DNA of 64,000 nucleotides from Labrys monachus (GTDB lineage: Bacteria > Pseudomonadota > Alphaproteobacteria > Rhizobiales > Labraceae), in NCBI RefSeq assembly GCF_030814655.1, contig NZ_JAUSVK010000001.1, positions 6,856,401 to 6,920,400 on the forward strand. Direction: 5' to 3'. Below the pieces are notes generated by a model that was not told the DNA's origin, did no database searches, and was given only the letters and a program-made list of their open reading frames with translations. Both the position numbers and the translations under genes were made by a program. The stretch's first letter is position 1; every line of letters begins with the position of its first letter. Below, piece after piece: positions 29,501 to 39,938 of the stretch.

Positions 29501-29854
29501 ATGACGGTCCGCCTCAAGCGTGCCTATGATCCGCCCGGAGACGGGGACGGCCTGCGCGTCCTCGTCGACCGGCTGTGGCCGCGCGGCCTCGCCAAGGCGG
29601 AGGCGCATGTCGATTTCTGGGCGCGGGAGGTGGCGCCGAGCACGGCGTTGCGCCGATGGTTCGGCCATGATCCGGCGCGGTGGAGCGAATTCCAGTCCCG
29701 CTACGAAGCCGAACTCAGCGACAACAGGGCAGCTCTCGCGTCGCTCCGCACGCGGATCGGCGCCTCCCCAGCCACGCTGCTCTATGCCGGAAGAGACAGC
29801 GAGCACACGCATGCCATCGTCCTCGCACGCGCCCTGGAGCGGCTGGCGGAATAG
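29501..29854 (+). CDS. DUF488 family protein
   Basis: The 117-residue protein has the DUF488 (YeaO-like) landmarks: a start of VRLKRAYDP, VLVDRLWPRGLAKAEA, a conserved W-A-x-E-V-A-P-S, and a terminal helix after LLYAGRDSEHTHA. The function is unknown. It is 22 bp downstream of the reductase gene with GGGAGG as ribosome binding site, so it may be co-transcribed without being part of the pathway. Confidence 0.85.
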   Translation: MTVRLKRAYDPPGDGDGLRVLVDRLWPRGLAKAEAHVDFWAREVAPSTALRRWFGHDPARWSEFQSRYEAELSDNRAALASLRTRIGASPATLLYAGRDSEHTHAIVLARALERLAE

Positions 29855-30007
29855 GGCGGCGGCGAGGCTACATGGAACGGCGGTCCCGTGTCCGCGCCGC
29901 ACAGCCTTGCAGGGTGCGGCGCGCACGGGATGACGCGGGATCTTCGAATATGGTCGCCCTTGGCCGAGGGGCTACACCCATATGCGCCAACATAAGGGAA
30001 ACATCCG

Positions 30008-30069
30008 CCTTCTCCCGGTTCGGGACACCGCATTTCCTTTGGAAATGCGAAGTCCCGCATGGGAGAAGG
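30008..30069. repeat. nested palindromic repeat, CCTTCTCCC family
   Basis: Three nested inverted repeats are visible: CCTTCTCCC (30008-30016) with GGGAGAAGG (30061-30069), GGGAC (30022-30026) with GTCCC (30052-30056), and GCATTTCC (30030-30037) with GGAAATGC (30041-30048) around a 3-nt loop. The outer arms match those at 2974-2995. It sits between the convergent DUF488 and pckA genes and could terminate both. Confidence 0.75.
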
Positions 30070-30109
30070 AAAATCGCGCTATTGTCGGCAAAGTCAGCGC
30101 ATATGGTCC

Positions 30110-31657
<1,548 letters not shown>

Positions 31658-32087
31658 CGTCGGTCCTCGTCGCGGGAAAAGTCTGGAGCGGTACTCAGGC
31701 GAAGTATTCGGGCGAACGTCTGGCGGGATATCGGGCGAGCAAATCGTATCAGGGCCGGATGTGTCAATGGTCCCGTCTCGCGACAAGACGCCTCGTTTCG
31801 AGCGATTCGAGGGCGGGCGGCCATCGCTGCCGTCCTCGGCGCCGAAACCCGGCAATTCCCGGCCTGCGCTGCCCGTGCCGGCGCGGATCCGTGCGCCGCC
31901 CCTCGAAGAAGCTTGCGGGCGTCGGACCGCATGTTCTATCTGCAAGGGGGCCGCGGGATGGTCCCGGCGGCGCTCGTGCATTCCCTGCGCGCCGGCCCGT
32001 CCCGCGCCTGCATCCCGTGGCCCCGGCGGGCCTCACCGCGGATGGCAGCATCGTCTCATCTCGCGCCGCTAGGCATCGTGGTTTCCT
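31658..32087. promoter_or_regulatory. divergent pckA/lldD regulatory region
   Basis: No gene is visible in this 430-bp gap. GTACTCAGGCGAA (31691-31703) and GTATTCGGGCGAA (31704-31716) form two adjacent direct repeats, 11 of 13 bases alike, 34-59 bp upstream of the pckA start. A regulator site for pckA is possible. The lldD side is GC-rich with no clear promoter or strong ribosome binding site. Confidence 0.45.
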
Positions 32088-33218
32088 ATGATCATCGCAT
32101 CTCCCTCCGACTATCGTCTTGCAGCGCGGCGCAGGCTGCCGCGCTTTCTGTTCGACTATATCGATGGCGGTGCCTATGCCGAGCATACGCTGCGGACCAA
32201 TGTCGGCGATCTCGAAAAGGTCAGCCTCAAGCAGCGCATCCTCAGGAACGTATCGAGCCTCAGCCTCGAGACCGAACTGTTCGGCCGCCCGATGTCGATG
32301 CCGGTGATCCTGGCGCCGGTGGGGCTGACCGGCATGTATGCAAGGCGCGGCGAGGTGCAGGCGGCGAAGGCGGCGGCGGCGAAGGGGATTCCGTTCACGC
32401 TGTCGACCGTCTCGGTCTGCCCGATCGAGGAGGTGTCGACGCAGAGCCCGCAGCCGATCTGGTTCCAGCTCTATGTGCTGCGCGACCGCGGCTTCATGCG
32501 CAATGCGCTCGAGCGCGCCCAGGCCGCGGGGGTGAAGACGCTGGTCTTCACCGTGGACATGCCGACGCCGGGGGCGCGCTACCGTGACCCCCATTCGGGC
32601 CTGTCCGGCCCCTATGGGGCGCAGCGGCGCATGCTGCAGGCGGTGCTGAAGCCGCAATGGGCGTTCGACGTCGGCCTGATGGGCCGGCCGCACGATCTCG
32701 GCAACATCTCGAAATATCTCGGCAAGCCGACCGGCCTGGAGGATTATATCGGCTGGCTCGCCAAGAATTTCGATCCCTCGATCAGCTGGTCCGACCTCGA
32801 ATGGATCCGCGATTTCTGGAAGGGCTCGATCGTCATCAAGGGCATCCTCGATCCCGACGACGCCAGGGATGCCGTGCGCTTCGGGGCCGACGGCATCGTG
32901 GTGTCCAACCATGGCGGGCGCCAGCTCGACGGTGTCCTGTCGACCGCCCGCGCGCTGCCGGGCGTCGCCGAGGCGGTCGGAGGCGACCTCGCCGTCCTCG
33001 CCGATTCCGGCATCCGCTCGGGCCTCGACGTCGTGCGCATGCTGGCCCTCGGCGCCAGGGCCGTGCTGCTCGGGCGCGCCTCGACCTATGCGCTCGCGGC
33101 TGCCGGCCAGGCCGGCGTCGAGAATCTCCTCGACATCTTCGCCAAGGAGATGCGGGTCGCGATGACGCTGACCGGCGTGACCTCGATCGGTCAGCTCGGC
33201 AGCGACAACCTGGCCTGA
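32088..33218 (+). CDS. lldD: FMN-dependent L-lactate dehydrogenase
   Basis: The 376-residue flavoprotein closely follows E. coli LldD along its length: [59 protein letters not shown] and [15 protein letters not shown]. The catalytic histidine H275 lies in [10 protein letters not shown]. It oxidises L-lactate to pyruvate, passing electrons to the respiratory chain at the inner membrane. No lldP permease or lldR regulator is adjacent. It is convergent with a LysR gene 146 bp away. Confidence 0.95.
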   Translation: MIIASPSDYRLAARRRLPRFLFDYIDGGAYAEHTLRTNVGDLEKVSLKQRILRNVSSLSLETELFGRPMSMPVILAPVGLTGMYARRGEVQAAKAAAAKGIPFTLSTVSVCPIEEVSTQSPQPIWFQLYVLRDRGFMRNALERAQAAGVKTLVFTVDMPTPGARYRDPHSGLSGPYGAQRRMLQAVLKPQWAFDVGLMGRPHDLGNISKYLGKPTGLEDYIGWLAKNFDPSISWSDLEWIRDFWKGSIVIKGILDPDDARDAVRFGADGIVVSNHGGRQLDGVLSTARALPGVAEAVGGDLAVLADSGIRSGLDVVRMLALGARAVLLGRASTYALAAAGQAGVENLLDIFAKEMRVAMTLTGVTSIGQLGSDNLA

Positions 33219-33364
33219 GGGCCGGCGGGACTCAGCGGCTTCCGCGCCGCCATGCCGTCCGGAGATCGACAGGCGCGGCGGCGTCGACCGTTCGCGCCGA
33301 TCGCCGGCGCCTCTCGATAGCAGCTATCTCCGGAGAAGATTTCCCGCCTGCGAGGCACGGGTGC

Positions 33365-34258
33365 TCATCGGGCGCCGGCGATCTGCTGCGCCAATGCCAC
33401 GAAGGGTTCCACGAGCTGGTTGCGCGCCGTGCGCGACCAGACGAGGCTGGTGTGGACGGTGGCATGCGCGGCGTCGACGGGGTGCAGGACGAGGCCGTCG
33501 TCCACGCCCGCCCGCAGCGCGCCGGCATGGAAGGAGATGCCGAGGCCGGCCCTCACCAGGTCGAGGACCAGCGGCATGCCCGGCGCTTCGCACCGCACCG
33601 AGCCCGGCCCGCCCGCCGGCGCGGCGCAGACGTCGAGCAGGCGGCGGAAGGCCGACCAGCCCGGCAGCGCGCCGAGAACGAGAGGCCGGCCGGCGAGATC
33701 GGCCCATCGCACGCTCTTGCCCGCCCCGGCCTGCCCCGCGGCGGGGAACACCGCCATCAGCGGTTCGGAGGCCAGCACGCGGCTGTCGAGCCCGGGGCCG
33801 CCGAACGAGCCCAGCACGATGCCCGCATCGAGGTCGCCCGACAGCAGGGAACGGCGCTGCAGGTCGCTGTCGCAGCCGACGAGCGCCAGATGCGCTTCGG
33901 GGAAACTGTCCGCGAAAGCCTTCGCCAGCCTGCCGCAGAGGCCCTGCGACGCGGTTTCGTCGATGCCGAGGCGCAGCCGCCCGCGCTGCCCGGACGCGAC
34001 CAGGCGCGCATTGAGTGCGATCGCGCCGACCCGTTCCTCGAAGTCGCGCGCATCGGCGAGGAAGGCCGCCCCCGCCGGCGTGAGCGCGACGGTTCGCGTG
34101 GAGCGGAGGATCAGTTCCGCGCCGATGCGGGCTTCGAGGTCGGCGACGGCGCGGCTGACGACCGACTGGGCGATGCCGAGCTTTCGCGCGGCGGTGCTGA
34201 AGTTCAGGGTGTCGCATACCGCGAGGAAAGCCTTGATATGGCGGGTCTCGAACTCCAT
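33365..34258 (-). CDS. LysR family transcriptional regulator
   Basis: The 297-residue regulator has an N-terminal winged helix (RHIKAFLAVCDTLNFSTAAR and LGIAQSVVSRAVADLEARIG), followed by the periplasmic-binding-like effector domain. The ATG at 34258 has GCAGGAGG upstream and is preferred over 34291. It is divergent from the hyuA-like gene with a 290-bp gap, the classic LysR arrangement, so it probably controls that pair. Confidence 0.9.
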   Translation of the reverse strand: MEFETRHIKAFLAVCDTLNFSTAARKLGIAQSVVSRAVADLEARIGAELILRSTRTVALTPAGAAFLADARDFEERVGAIALNARLVASGQRGRLRLGIDETASQGLCGRLAKAFADSFPEAHLALVGCDSDLQRRSLLSGDLDAGIVLGSFGGPGLDSRVLASEPLMAVFPAAGQAGAGKSVRWADLAGRPLVLGALPGWSAFRRLLDVCAAPAGGPGSVRCEAPGMPLVLDLVRAGLGISFHAGALRAGVDDGLVLHPVDAAHATVHTSLVWSRTARNQLVEPFVALAQQIAGAR

Positions 34259-34548
34259 CCATGCCTCCTGCGCATCAATCCATGCCATCAAAGCATTTCT
34301 CGCACGCCCCCGCCAAGCCTAGTCTCGCGGCCGTCCCGAAACCTGCGCATCGGCCAGACAGGCGGGGACGTCGTGGAGGGGGAACGTCGCCTCGTGTCGG
34401 TTCCGGCATCGTCGTGGGAGGCCGCAGGCTTTCCGGCTGCCGGCGCGCCGGTCGTGCACGCCCTTCCATCATACCGAAACCAGGGTTCGCGGATGCCGCT
34501 ACGGCATCCCGCGCCTGCTGCCGCGGCAGACCGATTGGAGGAGGAACG

Positions 34549-36645
34549 ATGATCAGGGTGGGTGTCGACGTAGGGGGAACCTTCACCGATCTGGTGCTCG
34601 AGCAGGTGGGCCCCGACGGCCGGCGGCGGGTGGTGGTGCACAAGGTGCCGAGCACGCCCGGCGACCAGTCGGTGGGGGTGGTCAACGGCGTCGTCGAACT
34701 CTGCGCCCTCGCCGGCATCCGGCCCGGCGAGATCGGCGCGCTCTTCCACGGCACCACGGTGGCGACCAACATCGTCATCGAGCGCAACGGCGCCGAGGTC
34801 GGCATGATCACCACCCGGGGCTTTCGCGACATCCTGCATATGGGCCGCCACAAGAGGCCGCATAATTTCTCCCTGCAGTTCGACGTGCCCTGGCAGAGCG
34901 CTCCCCTGATCAAGCGCCGCAACCGCATCGCGGTGACCGAGCGCATCATGCCGCCGACGGGCGCGGTCGAGACGCCGCTCGCTCTCGACGAGGTCGAGAA
35001 GGCGGCGGAGCTTTTCGCCCGGCGCGGCCTCGATGCCGTCGTCATCGGCTTCCTGTTCTCCTTCCTCAACGATGAGCACGAATTGCAAGCCAAGGAGATC
35101 GTGCGGCGCGTGATGCCCGACGCCTTCATTTGCGCCTCCTCGGAAGTCGTCAACGTCATGCGCGAATATGAGCGCTTCTCGACGGCGGCGATGAACGCCT
35201 ATATCGGGCCGCACACCGCCCGCTATCTCGACAATCTCAAGACCCGCCTCAGATCGGCGGGCGTCGACGCCTTCGTGCGCATCATGCAGTCCAATGGCGG
35301 CATCTCGACCGTCGAGCAGGCGAGCCGCAGCCCGGTCGGGCTGCTGCTGTCGGGACCGGCGGGCGGCGTGATGGGCGGGCGCTGGACGGGCGAGGCCTGC
35401 GGGCAGAGCGAGGTCATCACCATCGACATCGGCGGCACCTCCGCCGACATCAGCGTCATCCGCAACGGCGTCCTGCCGATCAAGAACCCGCGCGACACCG
35501 AAGTCGCCCATCTGCCGGTGCTGGTGCCGATGATCGACATCAACGCCATCGGCGCCGGCGGCGGTTCGATCGCCTATATCGACGCGGGCGGTGCCTTCCG
35601 CGTTGGCCCGCGCTCGGCCGGCGCCGAGCCGGGGCCGGCCTGCTACGGTCGCGGCGGCACCGAGCCGACGGTGACGGATGCGCAGGTCGTGCTCGGCCGG
35701 CTCGATCCCGAGCAGTTCCTCGGCGGCGACCTCAAGATCGATCCCGTTCTGGCGCAGGCGGCGATCCGGACCCATGTCGCCGATCCGCTCGGCATCGGCG
35801 TCGAGGAGGCGGCGCTCGGCATCCTCAGGATCGTCAACAACCACATGGCGCTCGCCATCCATTCGAATTCGGTGGCGCGCGGCATCGATCCGCGCGGCTT
35901 CAGCCTGATGGCCTTCGGCGGCGCCGGGCCGCTGCACGGCGTGGCGCTCGGGGAGGCGATCTCGGCCCGCAACGTCATCTCGCCGCTGCATCCCGGCATC
36001 ACCGCGGCGATGGGCCTGCTGGTGACGGAGCCGCGCTACGAGTTCACCCATTCGGTGCTCGCCATCCTGCAGCAGCGCGACGATGCCGTGCTCGGCGAGA
36101 TCGGCCGCATCTATGACCGGCTGCGCCGGGAGGCGGAGGAGCAACTGCGCAGCGACGGCGTCGCCGAGAAGGACTGGCAGTTCACCCGCATCGCCGAATG
36201 CCGCTATGTCGGGCAGGGCTTCGAACTGCGCGTCGAGGTTCCCGACGGGCCGGTCACCGAGGAGACGGCGCGGCAGATCGCCCAGGCCTTCTTCGCCACC
36301 CACCGCAAGGAGTACGGTCACGCCTTCGAGGACCAGGCGGTGGAGCTGATCACCCTGCGCCTCATCGGCACGGCCAGGGCCGACACGCTGATGCTGCCGG
36401 TCCTGGACAAGGGCGGGCGCCGCAACCCCGCCGAGGCCGCCCTCTATGAGCGGCCGACGACCTTCGACAATGGCGATACCCTGGATACGCCGCGCTTCCT
36501 GCGCAGCAAGCTCAAGGCCGACGACATCGTCTTCGGGCCGGCGATCATCGTGCAGCAGAACTCCACCACCATCGTCCCGCCCGCCTTCACCGCCACCGTC
36601 ATGCAGCGCGGCGACATCGTCGTCACCCGCGCCCGGGAGGTCTGA
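34549..36645 (+). CDS. hydantoinase/oxoprolinase family protein, subunit A (HyuA-like)
   Basis: The 698-residue protein has the ASKHA-type start VGVDVGGTFTDLVLE, a phosphate loop region (LFHGTTVATNIVIERNG), and the glycine-rich DIGGTSADISV and GGAGPLHG segments of ATP-dependent hydantoinase/5-oxoprolinase A subunits. Such enzymes phosphorylate and open cyclic amides or carboxylate ketones. GGAGGAGG lies 5 bp before the ATG. The B subunit follows after 5 bp. The substrate cannot be told; hydantoin-like rings, 5-oxoproline and acetone-type compounds are all possible. Confidence 0.93.
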   Translation: MIRVGVDVGGTFTDLVLEQVGPDGRRRVVVHKVPSTPGDQSVGVVNGVVELCALAGIRPGEIGALFHGTTVATNIVIERNGAEVGMITTRGFRDILHMGRHKRPHNFSLQFDVPWQSAPLIKRRNRIAVTERIMPPTGAVETPLALDEVEKAAELFARRGLDAVVIGFLFSFLNDEHELQAKEIVRRVMPDAFICASSEVVNVMREYERFSTAAMNAYIGPHTARYLDNLKTRLRSAGVDAFVRIMQSNGGISTVEQASRSPVGLLLSGPAGGVMGGRWTGEACGQSEVITIDIGGTSADISVIRNGVLPIKNPRDTEVAHLPVLVPMIDINAIGAGGGSIAYIDAGGAFRVGPRSAGAEPGPACYGRGGTEPTVTDAQVVLGRLDPEQFLGGDLKIDPVLAQAAIRTHVADPLGIGVEEAALGILRIVNNHMALAIHSNSVARGIDPRGFSLMAFGGAGPLHGVALGEAISARNVISPLHPGITAAMGLLVTEPRYEFTHSVLAILQQRDDAVLGEIGRIYDRLRREAEEQLRSDGVAEKDWQFTRIAECRYVGQGFELRVEVPDGPVTEETARQIAQAFFATHRKEYGHAFEDQAVELITLRLIGTARADTLMLPVLDKGGRRNPAEAALYERPTTFDNGDTLDTPRFLRSKLKADDIVFGPAIIVQQNSTTIVPPAFTATVMQRGDIVVTRAREV

Positions 36646-36650
36646 CCGCC

Positions 36651-38441
36651 ATGACCGACACCACCACCATCGGGACCATCGATCCCATCACCCTGCAGGT
36701 CATCGGCGGCGCGCTCCATTCGATAGCCGACCAGATGGGCACCGTGCTCTACCGCATGTCCTATTCCTCGATCATCCGCGAAAGCCAGGATCTCGGCGCC
36801 GGCCTGTTCGACCTCCACTACAACACGCTGTGCGAATCGGATTCGACGCCGATGCATATCGGCTCCATCCCCGGCTATCTCAGGGGCATCGAGAAGAACG
36901 TGCCGATCGAATCCTGGCGCGAGGGCGATGTCGTCATCCACAACCATCCCTATTTCGGCGCCAGCCATTCGCCCGACATCGGCGTGGTCATGCCGATCTT
37001 CTACAAGGGTGAGCTGGTCGGCTTTTCCGCCAACACCGCCCATCACCTCGACATCGGTGCGGCGACGCCCGGCCTCATCATCGACGTGCCCGACGTGTTC
37101 GCCGAGGGCATGCTGTTCAACGGCCTCAAGCTGTTCGAGGCGGGCCGGCGCAACGACACGCTCTGGCGCTATATCAGCGGCAACACCCGCGTCCCCGGCC
37201 TGGTGATGCGCGACCTCGAGGCGCAGATCGCCTCGGCCGAACTCGGCGTCCGGCGCTACCAGGAGCTGATGGACACCTATGGCCGCGCCACGGTGGAGCG
37301 AGCCTGCGCGCAGCTCATGGACTATTCCGAGCAGATGCTCCGGCGCGAGATCGCCAAGATCCCCGACGGGGACTATGTCGCCGAAGGCTTCATGGACGAT
37401 GACGGGCGCAACCGCGGCAAGCATCTGCCGATCAAGGTGACGGTGCGGGTGAGGGGCGACGACGTCGAAGTCGACCTGACCGGCTCCTCGCCGCAGGTGC
37501 CGACCGCCTTCAACGTGCCGTTCGAAGGCTCGACCAAGGTCGCCTGCTACTTCGCCTTCCGCGCGCTGCTGCTCGATACCTATACGCATCAGGAACATAT
37601 CCCCCAGAACGAAGGCTCCTTCCGCCCTGTGAAGGTGACGGCGCCGCTCGGCTGCATCTTCAACCCGATCGCGCCGGCCGCCTGCGAGGCGCGCTTCAAC
37701 CAGATCCAGCGCATCGTCGACCTCATCATCAAGGCGCTGGCGCCGGTGCTGCCGGACCGCTGCACCGCCGGCAACGCCGCCTGCCTGTCCTTCGCGGCCT
37801 ATTCGGGCGTGCGGCCGGATGGCAATTACTGGGTGCTGATCGAGGTCAACGAAGCCGCCATGGGCGGGCGCCCCGCATCGGACGGGCCGGACACCATCGA
37901 GGAGCTGATGCGCAACACGCGCAACAACCCGCTGGAGGATCTCGGCATGCACCTGCCGATGATCTGCGACCGCTACGAGATCCGCGACGACGTCTTCCCG
38001 GGCGCCGGCGAGTTCCGCGGCGGCATGGGGGTGGTCAAGTCGCAGCGCTACCTGACGCCGGGCTTCATGACGCATGAAAGCGACCGCAACGAGGACGTGC
38101 CCTGGGGCATCTTCGGCGGCCATCCGGGCGCGACCGCCGCCGTCCGCATCCACAACAGGGACAAGGGCACGGCGCCGCGCGACGAACCCGCGAAGTTCTC
38201 CGGCCTCGTGGCGGAGACGGGCGACGTCATCACCTATCTCTCGCCCTGCGGCGGCGGCTACGGCTCGCCGCTGAAGCGCGATCCCGCCAAGGTCCTCGAC
38301 GACATCCTCGACGGCTACATCACGGTCGAGCATGCCCGCGACGTCTACGGCGTCGTAGTGAAGGCGGTCGACGACGGCTACGGCCATGCGCTGGATATCG
38401 AGGCGACGCGGAAGAGGCGCGGCGAGATGCAGGGGGCGTGA
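36651..38441 (+). CDS. hydantoinase/oxoprolinase family protein, subunit B (HyuB-like)
   Basis: The 596-residue protein is the B subunit partner. It starts with DPITLQVIGGALHSIADQMG and carries HIGSIPGYLRGI, HNHPYFGASHSPDIGVVMPIF and the ending SPCGGGYGSPLKRDP, which are standard for the family. It is soluble with no signal peptide. It is translationally close to subunit A (5-bp gap) and surely forms one complex with it. A 193-bp tandem repeat follows immediately. Confidence 0.93.
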   Translation: MTDTTTIGTIDPITLQVIGGALHSIADQMGTVLYRMSYSSIIRESQDLGAGLFDLHYNTLCESDSTPMHIGSIPGYLRGIEKNVPIESWREGDVVIHNHPYFGASHSPDIGVVMPIFYKGELVGFSANTAHHLDIGAATPGLIIDVPDVFAEGMLFNGLKLFEAGRRNDTLWRYISGNTRVPGLVMRDLEAQIASAELGVRRYQELMDTYGRATVERACAQLMDYSEQMLRREIAKIPDGDYVAEGFMDDDGRNRGKHLPIKVTVRVRGDDVEVDLTGSSPQVPTAFNVPFEGSTKVACYFAFRALLLDTYTHQEHIPQNEGSFRPVKVTAPLGCIFNPIAPAACEARFNQIQRIVDLIIKALAPVLPDRCTAGNAACLSFAAYSGVRPDGNYWVLIEVNEAAMGGRPASDGPDTIEELMRNTRNNPLEDLGMHLPMICDRYEIRDDVFPGAGEFRGGMGVVKSQRYLTPGFMTHESDRNEDVPWGIFGGHPGATAAVRIHNRDKGTAPRDEPAKFSGLVAETGDVITYLSPCGGGYGSPLKRDPAKVLDDILDGYITVEHARDVYGVVVKAVDDGYGHALDIEATRKRRGEMQGA

Positions 38442-38456
38442 GGGGCGGCCGGCGCC

Positions 38457-38957
38457 GCGTTTCGATCGCTTGGCTGCGAGACGGCAGCCTCTCCATCCGG
38501 TCGCGACGCCGAAGTCTCCTCGCCCCGCCTGCGGGGAGAGGATAGAGGCGAGGGGCAACGCCGAGGCCGGGCCGTCGCCTGCCTCATCTCGGTTGCGCCG
38601 CCCCTCATCCTCACCTTCTCCCCGCATGCGGGGAGAAGGGTTGGCGGCGTCGCGTTTCATCACCGGGCCGCGAGACGGTGGCCTCCCATCCTGTCGCGAC
38701 GCCGAAGTCCCCTCGCCCCGCTTGCGGGGAGAGGATAGAGGTGAGGGCAACGCCGAGGCCGGGCCGTCGTCTGCCTGATCTCGGTTGCGCCGCCCCTCAT
38801 CCTCACCTTCTCCCCGCATGCGGGGAGAAGGGCTGGCGGCGTCGCGTTTCACCACCGGGCTGCGAGACGGTGGCCTCTCCATTCTGTCGCGACGCCGAAG
38901 TCCCCTCGCCCCGCTTGCGGGGAGAGGATAGAGGTGAGGGGCAACGCCGAGGCCGGG
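38457..38957. repeat. 193-bp tandem repeat, about 2.6 copies
   Basis: The gap between hyuB and the LysR gene is filled by a tandem array. TCGCGACGCCGAAGTC recurs at 38501, 38694 and 38887, giving an exact 193-bp period. Copies run about 38457-38651, 38652-38843 and a partial 38844-38957. Each full unit contains two palindromes, one built on CTCGCCCCGC and one a perfect 26-bp palindrome with CCTTCTCCCC arms (38614-38639). The units belong to the same family as the repeats at 2971 and 30008. Confidence 0.9.
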
Positions 38958-39006
38958 AAGCGTGTGCCCGCAAGCCTGCGGCCCGTCCGCCCCTACGAGG
39001 AGTGCC

Positions 39007-39930
39007 ATGGACCTTCGCGACATGCAGTACTTCGTCAGTATTGCCGAGACCGGCAGCTTCACCCGGGCCGCCGCGCAGAACAATGTCGCGCAGTCGGCCC
39101 TCAGCCGGCGCATCCGGGAACTGGAGGAGGAACTCGGGGTCACCCTGTTCTACCGCAACGGGCGGGGCGTGGTGCCGACCGATACCGGCGGCATCTTCCT
39201 CGACCGCATCCGCCGCGTGCTCGCCGACATCCGGCAGATCCGCGAGGATATCGGCGCCCTGCGCTCGACCGTCCACGGCACGGTGACGCTCGGCGTGCCG
39301 CCCTCGGTCGGCCTCGTGCTGCTGGCGCCGCTGCTCGCCCAGATCCGGCAGGAGTTCCCCGGCATCCAGATGCGCGTGCTCGAAGGCTTCAGCGGCCATG
39401 TGGCGGAATGGCTGAGCAATGGCCGCGTCGACCTCGCGGTGCTCTACAATGTCCGCTCCAATGCGCTGCTCGATGCCGAGCATCTGCTGTTCGAGGACAT
39501 GCAGCTCATCTCGGCACGATCGGCGCCCCGGGTCGGGCGCGGCAATTCGGTCGCGCTCAAGGAACTCGACGGCATGCAGGTGGCCTTGCCCGGGCGGCCG
39601 CACGGCCTGCGCGTGCTGGTCGACGAAGCCTGTGCCAAGGCCGAGGTGGCGCTGGAGATCGTGCTGGAGCTGGAAACGCTCCCCACCATCAAGACCCTGG
39701 TCGCCACCGGCGCGATCCGCACGATCCTGCCGATGATCGCCGTTCATGACGAGATCGAGGCCGGGACCCTCCAGGCGACCAGGATCGTCGATCCCGTCAT
39801 CAGCCGGGAACTGATCCTCGCCCATGCGCCGCAGCGGGCGAACGCGCCGGCGACGCGCATGGTCGCGCGGCTGATCCGCCAGCATATCGAGACGCTGGTG
39901 CGTTCCGGCCACTGGCGCGGCCGGATCTGA
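39007..39930 (+). CDS. LysR family transcriptional regulator
   Basis: The 307-residue regulator has the DNA-binding start MDLRDMQYFVSIAETGSFTR and ALSRRIRELEEELG, then a substrate domain resembling the Nac/Cbl-like group. The ATG at 39007 is preferred because the helix-turn-helix begins there and upstream codons lie in the repeat array. It follows the hyu-like genes and is convergent with the kinase gene (8 bp apart). It may regulate hyuAB or a distant target. Confidence 0.88.
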   Translation: MDLRDMQYFVSIAETGSFTRAAAQNNVAQSALSRRIRELEEELGVTLFYRNGRGVVPTDTGGIFLDRIRRVLADIRQIREDIGALRSTVHGTVTLGVPPSVGLVLLAPLLAQIRQEFPGIQMRVLEGFSGHVAEWLSNGRVDLAVLYNVRSNALLDAEHLLFEDMQLISARSAPRVGRGNSVALKELDGMQVALPGRPHGLRVLVDEACAKAEVALEIVLELETLPTIKTLVATGAIRTILPMIAVHDEIEAGTLQATRIVDPVISRELILAHAPQRANAPATRMVARLIRQHIETLVRSGHWRGRI

Positions 39931-39938
39931 ACGCCGCT

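Noticed and set aside
38457..38957. Regular repeats considered as a CRISPR array
   Set aside because: The period is 193 bp with near-identical full units and no variable spacers, and no cas genes are nearby. It is a tandem duplication.
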